Part shown: one piece after another, positions 1 to 7,176 of the stretch
Layout: each line of letters begins with the position of its first letter
How positions within the stretch are numbered: the first letter of the stretch is position 1
Assembly (NCBI RefSeq): GCF_030382115.1
Contig: NZ_JAUDRJ010000003.1
Span: 2,192,651-2,256,650 of the forward strand
Direction of reading: 5' to 3'
Length of the DNA stretch: 64,000 nt
From: Nostoc sp. GT001
Lineage (GTDB): Bacteria > Cyanobacteriota > Cyanobacteriia > Cyanobacteriales > Nostocaceae
Notes under the pieces: generated by a model
Databases searched by the model: none
What the model was told of the DNA's origin: nothing
Seen by the model: the letters and a program-made list of their open reading frames with translations, nothing else
Position numbers and translations under genes: made by a program

Positions 1-482
1 TCCTCAGCATTACTGGATATCCTCAAAGCATTTTTGACACCACAATGCAAATGCTGCGCCGCAATCCCGATTTGAAAGTCTATGCAATACATGATTGCAA
101 TCCACGAGGAATTGCTTTAGTTCATAATTTGAGAACCAACGCTAATTGGTTTCTCAATAGCGAGATTGCGATTATTGATATTGGACTAACGCCACGTCAA
201 ATTATCGCTACTAAGCGCGGAATGTTCATTCAATCCTCCCCAGAGTCAACGCAAGCAGCTAAACAATTGCCTGAAGAAATACGTCAAAGTTTATCTGCTG
301 AAGAATTAGCATGGTTAGAATCTGGAAAATTTGTAGAATTGGAATCTTTCACTCCCCAAAGAATAATTAAAGTTCTGCAAAAGGGTATTGCTGGTAGCCA
401 AACTTTAGAAAGTGATGACAGTAGCTTGCTTTTAGTCGGCAATACAGGAAATGATATGTACGTTGTTGAAAGTTTTGGTTAG
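1..482 (+). CDS. conserved hypothetical protein, 5' end outside window
   Basis: The frame is open from the first bases of the window to the stop at 480-482, so the gene is truncated at its 5' end; the Met at 45 is internal to the visible frame. The readable part has a hydrophobic strand followed by 'YAIHDCNPRGIALVHNL', then 'IIDIGLTPRQI'. The Asp-x-Asn-Pro-x-Gly pattern after a beta strand recalls TOPRIM-like folds such as Spo11/TopoVI A ('DxDPxG'), but this is only a resemblance. No function is assigned. It lies upstream of, and points toward, the interrupted DUF4351 gene on the other strand. Confidence 0.6.
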   Translation, partial: LSITGYPQSIFDTTMQMLRRNPDLKVYAIHDCNPRGIALVHNLRTNANWFLNSEIAIIDIGLTPRQIIATKRGMFIQSSPESTQAAKQLPEEIRQSLSAEELAWLESGKFVELESFTPQRIIKVLQKGIAGSQTLESDDSSLLLVGNTGNDMYVVESFG

Positions 483-580
483 TATTCTTATTTCAATTGT
501 AGGGGTAATTCATAACTTGCCCCTACACGAATAAAGCTTAGTTTTACATAAAATTTATTTAATTGATTTACAGATTAGAT

Positions 581-931
581 TTATTCAATTTGTTGATTTA
601 ACCAAGCTTCTAAATCAGAAATATCTAAGAAGTCTAACAAAGCCTCTCCTAATGCCTCCAATTGTTCAATAGATAATCCTTGAACTCGCTCAATAGTAGA
701 TGAATCAATCTCACCAAAACGGCGATTTAGTTGACGTATAATTAAACGTTCTTCGCCTTGCTTATTTCCTTCTTGTATAGCTTGTTCTCGGTCTTGCTGA
801 TAAAGTGGTTTTAATCGCATAATTAACTCCCGATCGTCTTCTTCTGAATTTTGATTAACTTGTAAGTTTTGTCGCAAGTTATAAAGTAATTCTAGCGTTG
901 CTCTGCGAAATGGATGATTTGATGGTAATGC
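581..931 (-). CDS. DUF4351-family protein, 3' part of a gene split by an integrated element
   Basis: The minus-strand frame enters from the left repeat (932-947) and runs 116 codons to the stop at 581. It begins ALPSNHPF and continues with 'LRQNLQVNQ' and the charged C-terminal DUF4351-type region ('RLIIRQLNRRFGEI', 'LEALGEALLDFLDISDLEAWL'). The first in-frame Met (877) is internal to the protein. Joined through the 16-bp repeat to the 182-codon 5' part (20211-19666), it makes one continuous 298-aa protein typical of the cyanobacterial Rpn/DUF4351 (PD-(D/E)XK-related) family. The family role is unproven; the members are abundant in Nostocales. As it stands this fragment has no promoter of its own that I can see and is silent unless the element excises. 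Confidence 0.85.
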   Translation of the reverse strand, partial: ALPSNHPFRRATLELLYNLRQNLQVNQNSEEDDRELIMRLKPLYQQDREQAIQEGNKQGEERLIIRQLNRRFGEIDSSTIERVQGLSIEQLEALGEALLDFLDISDLEAWLNQQIE

Positions 932-947
932 TTCTAATTCATCTATT
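932..947. repeat. left attachment-site direct repeat (attL core)
   Basis: TTCTAATTCATCTATT is identical to 19666-19681. On the minus strand it encodes the IDELE segment of the DUF4351 protein in both copies, and the codon phase is the same on each side. This is what a tyrosine recombinase leaves when it crosses over inside a protein gene. The true crossover lies somewhere within these 16 bases. Confidence 0.85.
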
Positions 948-981
948 ACACCCCTAATTTACAGCAGGTCTAGACATTAAT

Positions 982-1001
982 TAAGTAGCATTTTGAGTAG
1001 C
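982..1001. promoter_or_regulatory. left-end paired TGAGTAGC-type motifs (candidate integrase arm sites)
   Basis: TAAGTAGC (982-989) and TGAGTAGC (994-1001) lie between the attL core and the integrase stop codon. The same pair recurs twice at the right end (19532-19550 and 19598-19616). Repeated short motifs flanking the core at both ends fit arm-type binding sites of a lambda-like integrase. The function is inferred from position and repetition only. Confidence 0.5.
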
Positions 1002-2170
1002 TAAAAATCTGGACACTCTACAGATGAAACCGCAGGGTGACAATAATATTTGAGTACTGTGTTGACGTTATCGCCTATCCAATAGGCTACTTTGTCAGGA
1101 GTGTAGCCAGATGCGATCGCCCACGTGGCGAAAGTGTGCCGGGTCGCGTACCCATTCAAGTAAGGGATATCTCCCCGATCAGCCAAATCCAAAACCACAC
1201 CACTTTTTACGCCGTAAGATGTAGTTTGCTTATTCCATACGTGAAACAAGGTGTGAGTTCGCATCGGACAGCCAGTTTTTGAAGTAAAAATCAATTTGTT
1301 AGGCTCTGGAGTTTTAGGTTTTATTGATAGCAGCAGTTCTTGAATCTTTGTTCCCTGCTTACAAGGGAAAACTCTACGTTTCCCATTTTTTGTCCCTTTA
1401 TTAATCATGTAGCTATTGCAGGATTTGCTAATTGTAATTCGGCTGCAATCCTCGTTTAAATCCGCCCATGTAAGAGCAAACGCTTCTCCATGTCGGCAAC
1501 CTGTCCAAAACAGAAACTTGATCAGCGTGGTGTAGTGATTGTAAGCAGGATGTTGCTCAAAAGCAGCAATAATTAAATCTCGTTGAGCGAGAGTAAAAGC
1601 TCGAAAATCTTCCTCAGCGTCACTTCTGCGTTTTGGCTTTGGAATTTGAATTTTAGCAAATGGATTATTCACAATTAATTTTGATTCACTAGACCACTGG
1701 CAGCACCTGGAGAAATATGCCAGTGTTTCATATGCTGTAAAGTGCGAGTAATGCTTTAAAAGCCAGTCCCTTATTTCTGGAGCATCTTCTAGCGATTGAG
1801 TGGGAATTTTGCTGATGATGGAGCCAATTGCTGTGTATTTTCCTAAAATCGTAGTCTCAGCCAACTGAGTTGATTGAAAACCCCTAAATCTCTCCCACAA
1901 CTCCCCTAGTGATATTGTGTTAATTTCTGGCTGAACAACTTCTGAACTTTTAGTTTTGAACTGATAGCTAGCAAGCTTTGGGTCGAAGCGTTCTAGCGCG
2001 ATGTCATTTGCGATCGCATCTCTCTTGCTCCTCACAATCTCACGGTTGCGCTTGGTATCCTTAAGTCCGGTGCTGATAAAAAATTGTTTGGGGAATCCCT
2101 TTACCCAAAAACGAATTACTAGTTTTGTTGTCCGGGAGTCGGTGGTAATCCACTTATCTTCAGTGTCCAT
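1001..2170 (-). CDS. tyrosine recombinase (phage-type integrase)
   Basis: This 389-aa site-specific recombinase presumably integrates and excises the surrounding element. An N-terminal arm-binding-like region is followed by a SAM-like core-binding region (about 85-180). The catalytic domain (about 185-380) shows Arg in 'WTGCRHGEA', the Y-x-x-R-H box in 'YATRHTFATW' and the C-terminal 'YWIGDNVNTVLKYYCHP' with the nucleophilic Tyr. The box has Tyr where many members have His, which the family tolerates. Its 3' end is about 55 bp from the attL core, the usual place for an integrase. It starts 3 bp after the stop of the upstream zinc-ribbon gene, so the two are probably cotranscribed. No excisionase can be named; the small upstream genes are candidates. 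Confidence 0.92.
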   Translation of the reverse strand: MDTEDKWITTDSRTTKLVIRFWVKGFPKQFFISTGLKDTKRNREIVRSKRDAIANDIALERFDPKLASYQFKTKSSEVVQPEINTISLGELWERFRGFQSTQLAETTILGKYTAIGSIISKIPTQSLEDAPEIRDWLLKHYSHFTAYETLAYFSRCCQWSSESKLIVNNPFAKIQIPKPKRRSDAEEDFRAFTLAQRDLIIAAFEQHPAYNHYTTLIKFLFWTGCRHGEAFALTWADLNEDCSRITISKSCNSYMINKGTKNGKRRVFPCKQGTKIQELLLSIKPKTPEPNKLIFTSKTGCPMRTHTLFHVWNKQTTSYGVKSGVVLDLADRGDIPYLNGYATRHTFATWAIASGYTPDKVAYWIGDNVNTVLKYYCHPAVSSVECPDF

Positions 2171-2173
2171 TAC

Positions 2174-2452
2174 CTATATGCTCCCAGTCCCGCCGCATTC
2201 AGGACAGCAGAGCAATTCGCCTTCCTCCTGAATTAATCCGCCGCCGTTACAGCTACTACACAGGGTTGCGTTGTCAGCCGCTGCCGCAAGATAGAACCTG
2301 AAGCTTTCCTTGTCAATCTTAGTGTCGTCGTAGTCTGGATCGTCAGCATCCCGCGCCCAAGCCTGACCACAGTCTAAACATTCCCAATAACCATAATTTT
2401 CTTGGTATTGCAGCGTCGTGCAATTGCATTTTGGGCATGTTTCATTAGTCAT
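2174..2452 (-). CDS. small zinc-ribbon / CxxCxGxG protein
   Basis: This 92-aa protein starts at MTNETC (2452); a Met five codons upstream is possible. The N-terminus has a zinc ribbon (CPKC, then CLDC about 22 residues later). The C-terminus has CSSCNGGG and CPECGGTG, which are DnaJ-type CxxCxGxG zinc motifs. The middle is acidic. It sits between another CxxCxGxG protein and the integrase, with 3-bp spacing to the integrase. A role in recombination directionality or as a chaperone-like adaptor is possible, but nothing in the sequence decides it. Confidence 0.7.
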   Translation of the reverse strand: MTNETCPKCNCTTLQYQENYGYWECLDCGQAWARDADDPDYDDTKIDKESFRFYLAAAADNATLCSSCNGGGLIQEEGELLCCPECGGTGSI

Positions 2453-2474
2453 TTTCTTTCTCCCCAAAGTTCTC

Positions 2475-2969
2475 TTACAAATATCCAGTGCCTTTGCATG
2501 TTGAGCATTTTGTTGGGCTGATGCTTATGCCGTCGTAAATTTTCCCTGTACCCCAACAATCCCAGCAGGAAACAGAATTCTCATACGCGTCTAGTTCTTC
2601 CTGTGTTAGCGGCTCACTTTGTTCGTCAATCTTTTGATCAAACCTTTGAAGCTGTATTTTGTTAGCTAGCTCTTGGATTTTTTCTATTCTTTGGTTGATT
2701 GTTATTCGTGAGATATACTGCTCGCTCAGTATGTGAAAGGACAAGCCTCTTGCTTCTTTCGCCGATGGTGTTTCACAAACATTGAGCGCAAATCGCCGGA
2801 TCAAGCGTAGTAAAAGCTCTAATTCCTCGGTAGGGTTTATATTCCCCATCTCGCTAATTATTTCTTCTAGGGATTTTTCATTTATTGGCAGGATATTCCA
2901 GCCATCGCAAATATTATTTGAATGACTGTCGTCGGGAATTGAGTCTCCATCAATATCAATTTTGCTCAT
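2475..2969 (-). CDS. acidic protein with C-terminal DnaJ-type zinc motifs
   Basis: This 164-aa protein has an acidic N-terminus, a helical middle (about 55-125) containing a helix-turn-helix-like stretch ('LSFHILSEQYISRITINQRIEKIQEL'), and two CxxCxGxG motifs at the end (CWDCWGTG, CSTCKGTG). The two motifs resemble half of a DnaJ cysteine-rich domain. It heads the zinc-protein/integrase cluster and lies just downstream of the GTCTACA-rich intergenic region, which may be its promoter and operator. I do not recognise the family. Confidence 0.65.
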   Translation of the reverse strand: MSKIDIDGDSIPDDSHSNNICDGWNILPINEKSLEEIISEMGNINPTEELELLLRLIRRFALNVCETPSAKEARGLSFHILSEQYISRITINQRIEKIQELANKIQLQRFDQKIDEQSEPLTQEELDAYENSVSCWDCWGTGKIYDGISISPTKCSTCKGTGYL

Positions 2970-3276
2970 GATCGCAAGTTAAATTAATTGGACAATCTGT
3001 CATTGCAGATTTAAAAATTGTTCAAATTTTTTAAGTTTTTTAAACCCCAAAAATTTTGTCTACAATCGCTAAAATCCTATCTGGGGCAGGATTTCGCCGT
3101 CTACAGCCGAATTTTCGGGGCAAAAAAATTGTAGACGGTGTAGACGGACTGTTGATGGATTTGCAGTGAGGTATTGAGCGATCGCACTTCCACCCAAGTA
3201 CTGGTTAATTAATAGGTAAATTGCCTATAAAGCTTTGCCTACAGTCCGTCTACAGGCTGTAGGCAAACTGTAGACA
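2970..3276. promoter_or_regulatory. 307-bp intergenic region with six GTCTACA/TGTAGAC motifs
   Basis: GTCTACA occurs at 3058-3064, 3099-3105 and 3248-3254, and its complement TGTAGAC at 3130-3136, 3139-3145 and 3269-3275. Near-copies GCCTACA/TGTAGGC lie around 3237-3264. The last group forms an inverted repeat just past the ATPase stop codon and could also act as its terminator. The region lies upstream of the minus-strand zinc-protein/integrase genes, so an operator array or replication/packaging signal is likely. No gene is seen here. Confidence 0.55.
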
Positions 3277-4527
3277 TTACTTTGACCACCTCCAGCCGAG
3301 GCGATCGCCATTTCCTTCAACTTCCCCCAATCCCCTATCAGCCATAGAAGCAAAGATGATTCGTACCTCGTCTGGCTGCATTCTCTCAAACAAGCGGCTA
3401 GCTTGCAGCAGGATTCTGGCTTTTAAAACCTCACCTGGGTGCTGTTGACCCCAATCAAGAATGAATTGCTCAAATTCATTCATGGCTTTGGCTTGCGATT
3501 GCACCTCCTCACTTTCCCCGCCGGAGGTTTCTGGTGTTGCGATCGCAGTTGTTCCCCAATTACTCAGGTCAAGCTCACAAGGGCAGTCATCGACCATAAA
3601 CCGCCTTTTACCACCAGCTTTCAACCACTGCTCTAGCTGAGGATCTTTGAGTTTAGTCCTGGCGTAGTCGCGCCCAAACTGCCCTAATCTCACTAAACAG
3701 AAGCAGCTTGAAAGGGTGTCTTTGTCTCCTTGCAAGCCGTAATTCTCAGCCGTGTCATTCTGGGCTAAGGCACAAATGAACTGTTTGTACCTTCTCCCGC
3801 GCTTGGCGTGTCGCTTGATCCAAGTGGTGGCATTGTCGCATTCGTCTACCAAAATGGGAAATTCCTCCGCGATCATGAACCGTTCTCGACCAGCGATCGC
3901 GTTATCTCCTCCTTCACCCCTAAGCTGAACTAGGTCTTCAAGGATTTCTAAGTCTTTACCCATAGCGGTGTCGATGGCTTTGAAGTTTCCTTTTCTACCA
4001 ATGACATCAGCTTGATCAATCCACGACCAATCATCCGGTTTAGCGTCGCTGTCGTAGACGATAACGCGACCGCCGATTTTAGACGATAGATACTGGGTAA
4101 AGGTTGACTTCCCGTCCCCGGTACCGCCAACCAGGGCAACGTGTTTCTGTTTCTTCTGGATGTACTCAACTGGATCGGTGATTAAGTTCTCTGGTTTCCA
4201 GTTGGCATCGATGGAGCCTACAGTCAGCGCTAGCTGTGCTGTGGGTTGGGTGTTAGCCCTAGCCCACGCTTGGAAGTTGACCCGTGATGCTCGGTCGATA
4301 TCGCCTAGCGATTCTTGCAGGAGTTTGGCTGTTTGGCGATGTCTGCGACCGACTTCTAGGCTACCAACGGAGGCCGCTAATATCCACGGCTTAGACTCTG
4401 GCTTTTGAGTTGCCCCCAGGAATAATAAGCCACCGCTGACAATTAAACTACCCCAGAATGACCACTTGGCACAGGCGTACATCTGCAAGTGTTGGTGTAA
4501 CTGGGAGGGATGTAAATCACTGCTCAT
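3277..4527 (-). CDS. membrane-anchored FtsK/HerA-like P-loop ATPase
   Basis: The start at 4527 (MSSDLHPSQL) overlaps the upstream stop as ATGA, giving 416 aa; the frame is open further upstream but translational coupling favours this start. Two hydrophobic segments lie at about residues 20-65 ('WSFWGSLIVSGGLLFLG'). They are followed by a Walker A motif ('VALVGGTGDGKSTF'), a Walker B-like strand ('FPILVDECDN') and a sensor-like 'FICALAQND'. This TM-TM-ATPase order matches DNA-translocating ATPases of the FtsK/HerA/VirD4 superfamily, including viral packaging and extrusion ATPases. With no relaxase in the element, packaging or extrusion of virion DNA is more likely than conjugation. The C-terminal 80 residues look like a small winged-helix tail. 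Confidence 0.75.
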   Translation of the reverse strand: MSSDLHPSQLHQHLQMYACAKWSFWGSLIVSGGLLFLGATQKPESKPWILAASVGSLEVGRRHRQTAKLLQESLGDIDRASRVNFQAWARANTQPTAQLALTVGSIDANWKPENLITDPVEYIQKKQKHVALVGGTGDGKSTFTQYLSSKIGGRVIVYDSDAKPDDWSWIDQADVIGRKGNFKAIDTAMGKDLEILEDLVQLRGEGGDNAIAGRERFMIAEEFPILVDECDNATTWIKRHAKRGRRYKQFICALAQNDTAENYGLQGDKDTLSSCFCLVRLGQFGRDYARTKLKDPQLEQWLKAGGKRRFMVDDCPCELDLSNWGTTAIATPETSGGESEEVQSQAKAMNEFEQFILDWGQQHPGEVLKARILLQASRLFERMQPDEVRIIFASMADRGLGEVEGNGDRLGWRWSK

Positions 4528-4886
4528 ATCCCTAACAGAACCCCCACAGCAACTAACCCAACACGGAGCAAAAGAATATCTTTGACCTCTGGCACGGCTT
4601 GCCGCAAGTAAAGTGTGAGAATTCCAGCGATCGCCAATACTCCCAATACCCCCAAGCGGATAAACCAAGGGATGGGTACACTTACCCAGCAGCTACTCAA
4701 TAAAGCGGGAATCGCCACGCTGGAGACAAGGGTATAAGCCAAATCTGGCAGATTGTCTGGGAGGGCAATCGCGTCCCTCCACCCCTTTTTAAATTCCTCC
4801 AGTTTGGATAACTGGGGGTTAGGGACTGGGGAGTAGTGACCGCTGCTGCTCGGAACCTCTACGACTATTTTTTGCTCATCTGCCAT
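4524..4886 (-). CDS. small membrane protein upstream of the ATPase
   Basis: This 120-aa protein starts at MADEQKIVV (4886). It has a short acidic/Pro-rich N-terminus and then three hydrophobic segments ('LAYTLVSSVAIPALLSSC', 'LGVLGVLAIAGILTLYL', 'LLLRVGLVAVGVLLGI') separated by short charged loops. Its stop overlaps the ATPase start (ATGA), so the two are translationally coupled and may work together at the membrane. The family is not recognised; it could be a virion assembly membrane protein. Confidence 0.65.
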   Translation of the reverse strand: MADEQKIVVEVPSSSGHYSPVPNPQLSKLEEFKKGWRDAIALPDNLPDLAYTLVSSVAIPALLSSCWVSVPIPWFIRLGVLGVLAIAGILTLYLRQAVPEVKDILLLRVGLVAVGVLLGI

Positions 4887-4986
4887 ACTGCACCTCGATT
4901 TTGAGGTAAAAGGGGCGATTGCTTTCCTGTTTGCACAGGGATGCGATCGCAATTACCAGAGCCGCTATGGTGCAAATTAATATCAT
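4876..4986 (-). CDS. 36-aa single-span membrane protein
   Basis: A very short frame starts at ATG 4986 with AGGAG upstream. It ends in a TGA that overlaps the next start by 11 bases. The protein begins with a hydrophobic helix (MILICTIAALVIAIASLC) followed by a short polar tail. Its position within a tightly packed series of overlapping genes supports its being real. Small single-span proteins in such clusters are often coat or assembly proteins, but no homology can be claimed. Confidence 0.5.
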   Translation of the reverse strand: MILICTIAALVIAIASLCKQESNRPFYLKIEVQYGR

Positions 4987-4994
4987 TGCTTGAT

Positions 4995-5177
4995 TCACTC
5001 CTGCTCCTTCTTTGCGATCTGGGCATTCAGGTCAACCATCGCCTGGTAAGCGTCACCGAGTGTTGCGTCTGCTTCATACCCCTCAGTCTCTATTTTTTGA
5101 TAATCAGGGTGGTTGTATATTTCAGAGATTTGTTTTGAGGTTTCAACAACCAGGTCAGCAAGATTTTTGTCAGTCAT
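4995..5177 (-). CDS. 60-aa hypothetical protein of the element
   Basis: Starts at MTDKNLADL (5177), overlapping the stop of the preceding gene by 8 bases, and ends 9 bases before the 36-aa membrane protein. It is predicted mostly helical and acidic, with no Cys and no membrane segment. Only its place in the overlapping gene string supports it. The longer frame starting at 5330 would overlap the upstream gene and is less likely. Confidence 0.5.
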   Translation of the reverse strand: MTDKNLADLVVETSKQISEIYNHPDYQKIETEGYEADATLGDAYQAMVDLNAQIAKKEQE

Positions 5178-5400
5178 TGCTGTTCCCCCAGGTGCTGTAC
5201 TTGCCATATCCGCTAGTTTCGGTGAGTCGGTCGTTGATTCGATTGATAACTTCGTTATCACTGATGGGCAGTGGCTTTCCTTGGAGATAAGCGGCTGAGA
5301 TTTCGGCGCACTCCTGGGCATTTGCACCATTGCCTAGTAGCTGCCCCTCTGGGAAGCCAACATGGTGAATTTCGTTACTGGGATTTGGTCGTTGAGTCAT
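5170..5400 (-). CDS. 76-aa hypothetical protein of the element
   Basis: Starts at MTQRPNPSNE (5400) and overlaps the next gene start by 8 bases. The sequence is hydrophilic, with 'AQECAEISAAYLQGKPLP' the only helix-like stretch. I recognise no domain. It belongs to the minus-strand operon that leads into the ATPase. Confidence 0.5.
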   Translation of the reverse strand: MTQRPNPSNEIHHVGFPEGQLLGNGANAQECAEISAAYLQGKPLPISDNEVINRINDRLTETSGYGKYSTWGNSND

Positions 5401-5487
5401 ATAATTTGGATGATGTTTAGTTTTCGCAGCGGCGGGGCTACATCGTATTGGTGGGCGATCGCGGATCTGTGCGGATGGCGATCGCCT

Positions 5488-5853
5488 TTAAAAATCGGTT
5501 TTACTTGCACTGGTCGAGTTGAAGTTGGTTACAACCCAAACCTGTGTAGAGTTGCGGATTGATGGCTTAAACTCGATTGGACGCCGGGTATCTAAACAGA
5601 TAGCGCGACCATCATTTAGTTTGACGTGTAAGTTCTTCCCATTTTTGGAACGGGAGAAGAGTTGACCGACTTCGAGCAATGCCCAGGTAATCGGCGAGTT
5701 ACCCACTACATAGTCGGCTTGATGGCTTTCGTACCCTTCCGAGAGTGGGTCTATAGTTAAGTCTTTCCACTCCTTCTTTCTGCCTTTTCGGCTGTTAACG
5801 GTGCTTGGCAGTCGCCCGTTAAGGGGTTTATCTGTCGTCTGTTGGTCGGTCAT
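5488..5853 (-). CDS. hypothetical protein of the element
   Basis: This 121-aa protein has a basic N-terminus (residues 12-35, rich in Arg and Lys) followed by a mostly beta-type region with 'GNSPITWALLEVGQLFSR' and 'LDTRRPIEFKP'. It starts 6 bases after the stop of the preceding gene. A nucleic-acid-binding role would fit the basic N-terminus but is a guess. Confidence 0.55.
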   Translation of the reverse strand: MTDQQTTDKPLNGRLPSTVNSRKGRKKEWKDLTIDPLSEGYESHQADYVVGNSPITWALLEVGQLFSRSKNGKNLHVKLNDGRAICLDTRRPIEFKPSIRNSTQVWVVTNFNSTSASKTDF

Positions 5854-5859
5854 AGTGCG

Positions 5860-6204
5860 TTAATAGTCGCTCAATAAAGTGGGTTGTTTTTGTGGCTCAA
5901 TTCCTTGCACTGTGGGTCTTTTAGCTTTTTGCGCATCTCTGGAATCGGTGACAAGTTCCTCTAGTAAGCCTGCTGCAATGTCGGCTCCCAGTTCAATCAG
6001 GTCGTTTTCTTCGAGAGAATCGCACCAAACGATAATTTGTTGGGGTATATCCTCAAATCCCCATTCTTTCTTCTGGTAGGCAATGGTGGTTTGTTCCCGC
6101 AGCGCAAGGAAGATTAGGCAATTTAGCCCAGTGTTTTGAGCGCGGTTGAAGCTCCCCATGATATGGGCGAGGATGTCTAGTCGGTTGATTTCTGTTACAT
6201 TCAT
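5860..6204 (-). CDS. hypothetical helical protein of the element
   Basis: Starts at MNVTEINRL (6204); a Met three codons upstream is also possible. The 114-aa product is predicted largely helical ('ILAHIMGSFNRAQNTGLN', 'LIELGADIAAGLLEELV') with a polar C-terminal tail. No domain is recognised. It is among the first genes of the minus-strand operon running down to the ATPase. Confidence 0.5.
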   Translation of the reverse strand: MNVTEINRLDILAHIMGSFNRAQNTGLNCLIFLALREQTTIAYQKKEWGFEDIPQQIIVWCDSLEENDLIELGADIAAGLLEELVTDSRDAQKAKRPTVQGIEPQKQPTLLSDY

Positions 6205-6348
6205 TTCGTCCACTCTTTCAATGTTTTTTTTGAACCGACCGAGTTTAGGATATCCAGGGCACTTTGCTCTGGATTTTTAATGGCTGCTAACCCTGCGATC
6301 GCTACGACTTACGGGTGAATGCAGTTGTCCGTTGTCCGTTGTCACTTG

Positions 6349-6392
6349 CCCCTAGCAGGTCTTTGGTATTTGCTCAGTGCTGGCAGGCTGCT
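6349..6392 (+). repeat. 44-bp direct repeat, copy 1
   Basis: CCCCTAGCAGGTCTTTGGTA... is identical over 44 bases to 6643-6686. The two copies flank the small gene at 6392-6607 and give a cassette-like arrangement. They read as non-coding on both strands. Confidence 0.75.
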
Positions 6393-6607
6393 TATCTCTT
6401 CTGGGTAAGGCTTAAGGCTGCAATCAAAGCATCCGAGATTTCAACTGCACGGGTTATTTGTAACTCCCAACTGAAATTGTTGGGATTCGCCAGCAATCCC
6501 TGCAATGCCATCGCTGCAAATAGCTCACGCTTATTCAGTCCATCTTCAGTCAGTTGCTCGTCTTGGTTCCACGCAATGGGAAAGGCGTTGTGCTCACCAA
6601 TGGTCAT
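6392..6607 (-). CDS. small phage-type protein ('AMQGLLAN' family)
   Basis: This 71-aa protein has the pattern 'KRELFAAMALQGLLANP' followed by 'AVEISDALIAALS', which I recall from many short phage and prophage proteins of unknown function. It lies between the two 44-bp direct repeats, and its upstream side faces the divergent regulatory region. Function unknown; the resemblance supports a phage ancestry for the element. Confidence 0.65.
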   Translation of the reverse strand: MTIGEHNAFPIAWNQDEQLTEDGLNKRELFAAMALQGLLANPNNFSWELQITRAVEISDALIAALSLTQKR

Positions 6608-6824
6608 AGGTACTCCGTCTAAAAGGTGTTGGTTGTCAGCTTCCCCTAGCAGGTCTTTGGTATTTGCTCAGTGCTGGCAGGCTGCTATCTCTGCCTGGTT
6701 TGGGGTGGGTGAGATTTGTTGTGTTCGCTTGCAAATTTAGTTGTTTGCGCGTACAACTAAATATAGTCTAGTACTACACGCAATAAATGTAAAGATAGTG
6801 TGCGTATACAATAAGGAGTAGTGC
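6608..6824. promoter_or_regulatory. divergent intergenic control region
   Basis: This stretch separates the minus-strand operon from the plus-strand RHH gene. It contains the second 44-bp repeat (6643-6686) and an AT-rich part with related motifs TGCGCGTACAA (about 6747) and TGTGCGTATACAA (about 6799). The near-palindrome TAGTCTAGTACTA (about 6764) lies between them. It would be the natural operator for the adjacent RHH protein. The promoter elements themselves cannot be fixed by eye. Confidence 0.4.
6643..6686 (+). repeat. 44-bp direct repeat, copy 2
   Basis: Identical to 6349-6392, at 294-bp spacing. See the entry for copy 1. Confidence 0.75.
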
Positions 6825-7175
6825 ATGGGTACAACCAAAGATGAGAAAACCGTTACATGGACAGAGGAAGCAAAACTTGAATCTGTCAGTCTCTCCAGAG
6901 GCCGTGGCGTTGCTGGAGGAAAAAGCGAATCTATTAGGAATCAGCAAAAGCGAAATAATCGAGCGCATAGCTCGCAATCAAGTATCTTCAGCCCCGGAAC
7001 AGCAATTACTGGGGGAGTCCTTGACAACCTGATCGATGAATATTGCGATCAGGTAGCAAATAAAGAGAGTGAAATTCAGCGCCTTGTTGACGAAGTAAAC
7101 CGCCTTAAATCAAGGGTTCAAGAGTTTAAAGTACTTCGAGACGAACTACAAAAACAATTTCAAGAAGCTTCATAA
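6825..7175 (+). pseudogene. frame carrying the start and coiled-coil tail of the RHH gene
   Basis: ATG 6825 follows a good AAGGAG site, but residues 10-60 in this frame are a Ser/Arg-rich string typical of an out-of-frame reading of the RHH domain. From about 7020 the frame becomes a convincing coiled coil ('VLDNLIDEYCDQ', 'EIQRLVDEVNRLKSRVQEF'). One extra base near 7020 would fuse RHH ...GES to LDNLIDEY in frame. The simplest view is one RHH plus coiled-coil protein broken by small indels near 6838 and 7020. Ribosomal frameshifting or sequencing error are alternatives. Confidence 0.5.
6841..7032 (+). CDS. ribbon-helix-helix DNA-binding protein
   Basis: This 63-aa frame contains a basic strand and two helices: 'KQNLNLSVSPEAVALLEEKANLLGISKSEIIERIARNQ'-type sequence, seen here in shorter pieces (KQNLNLSVS, EAVALLEEKA, GISKSEIIERIA). 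This is the MetJ/CopG RHH pattern typical of plasmid and phage repressors. The only good ribosome binding site (AAGGAG, 6813-6818) precedes an ATG at 6825 in a different frame. The C-terminus ends abruptly at GESLTT while a coiled-coil tail continues in that other frame. A frameshifted longer gene is likely. It probably controls the divergent region upstream. Confidence 0.6.
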   Translation: MRKPLHGQRKQNLNLSVSPEAVALLEEKANLLGISKSEIIERIARNQVSSAPEQQLLGESLTT

Positions 7176-7176
7176 T

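Noticed and set aside
3277..4527. ATPase considered as a conjugative coupling protein
   Set aside because: No relaxase, mating-pair or oriT-like features are seen in the element, so conjugation is not supported, although it cannot be fully excluded.
6315..6740. Plus-strand frame spanning both 44-bp repeats
   Set aside because: It is antisense to the small phage-type gene and its two similar segments are simply the direct repeat translated twice.
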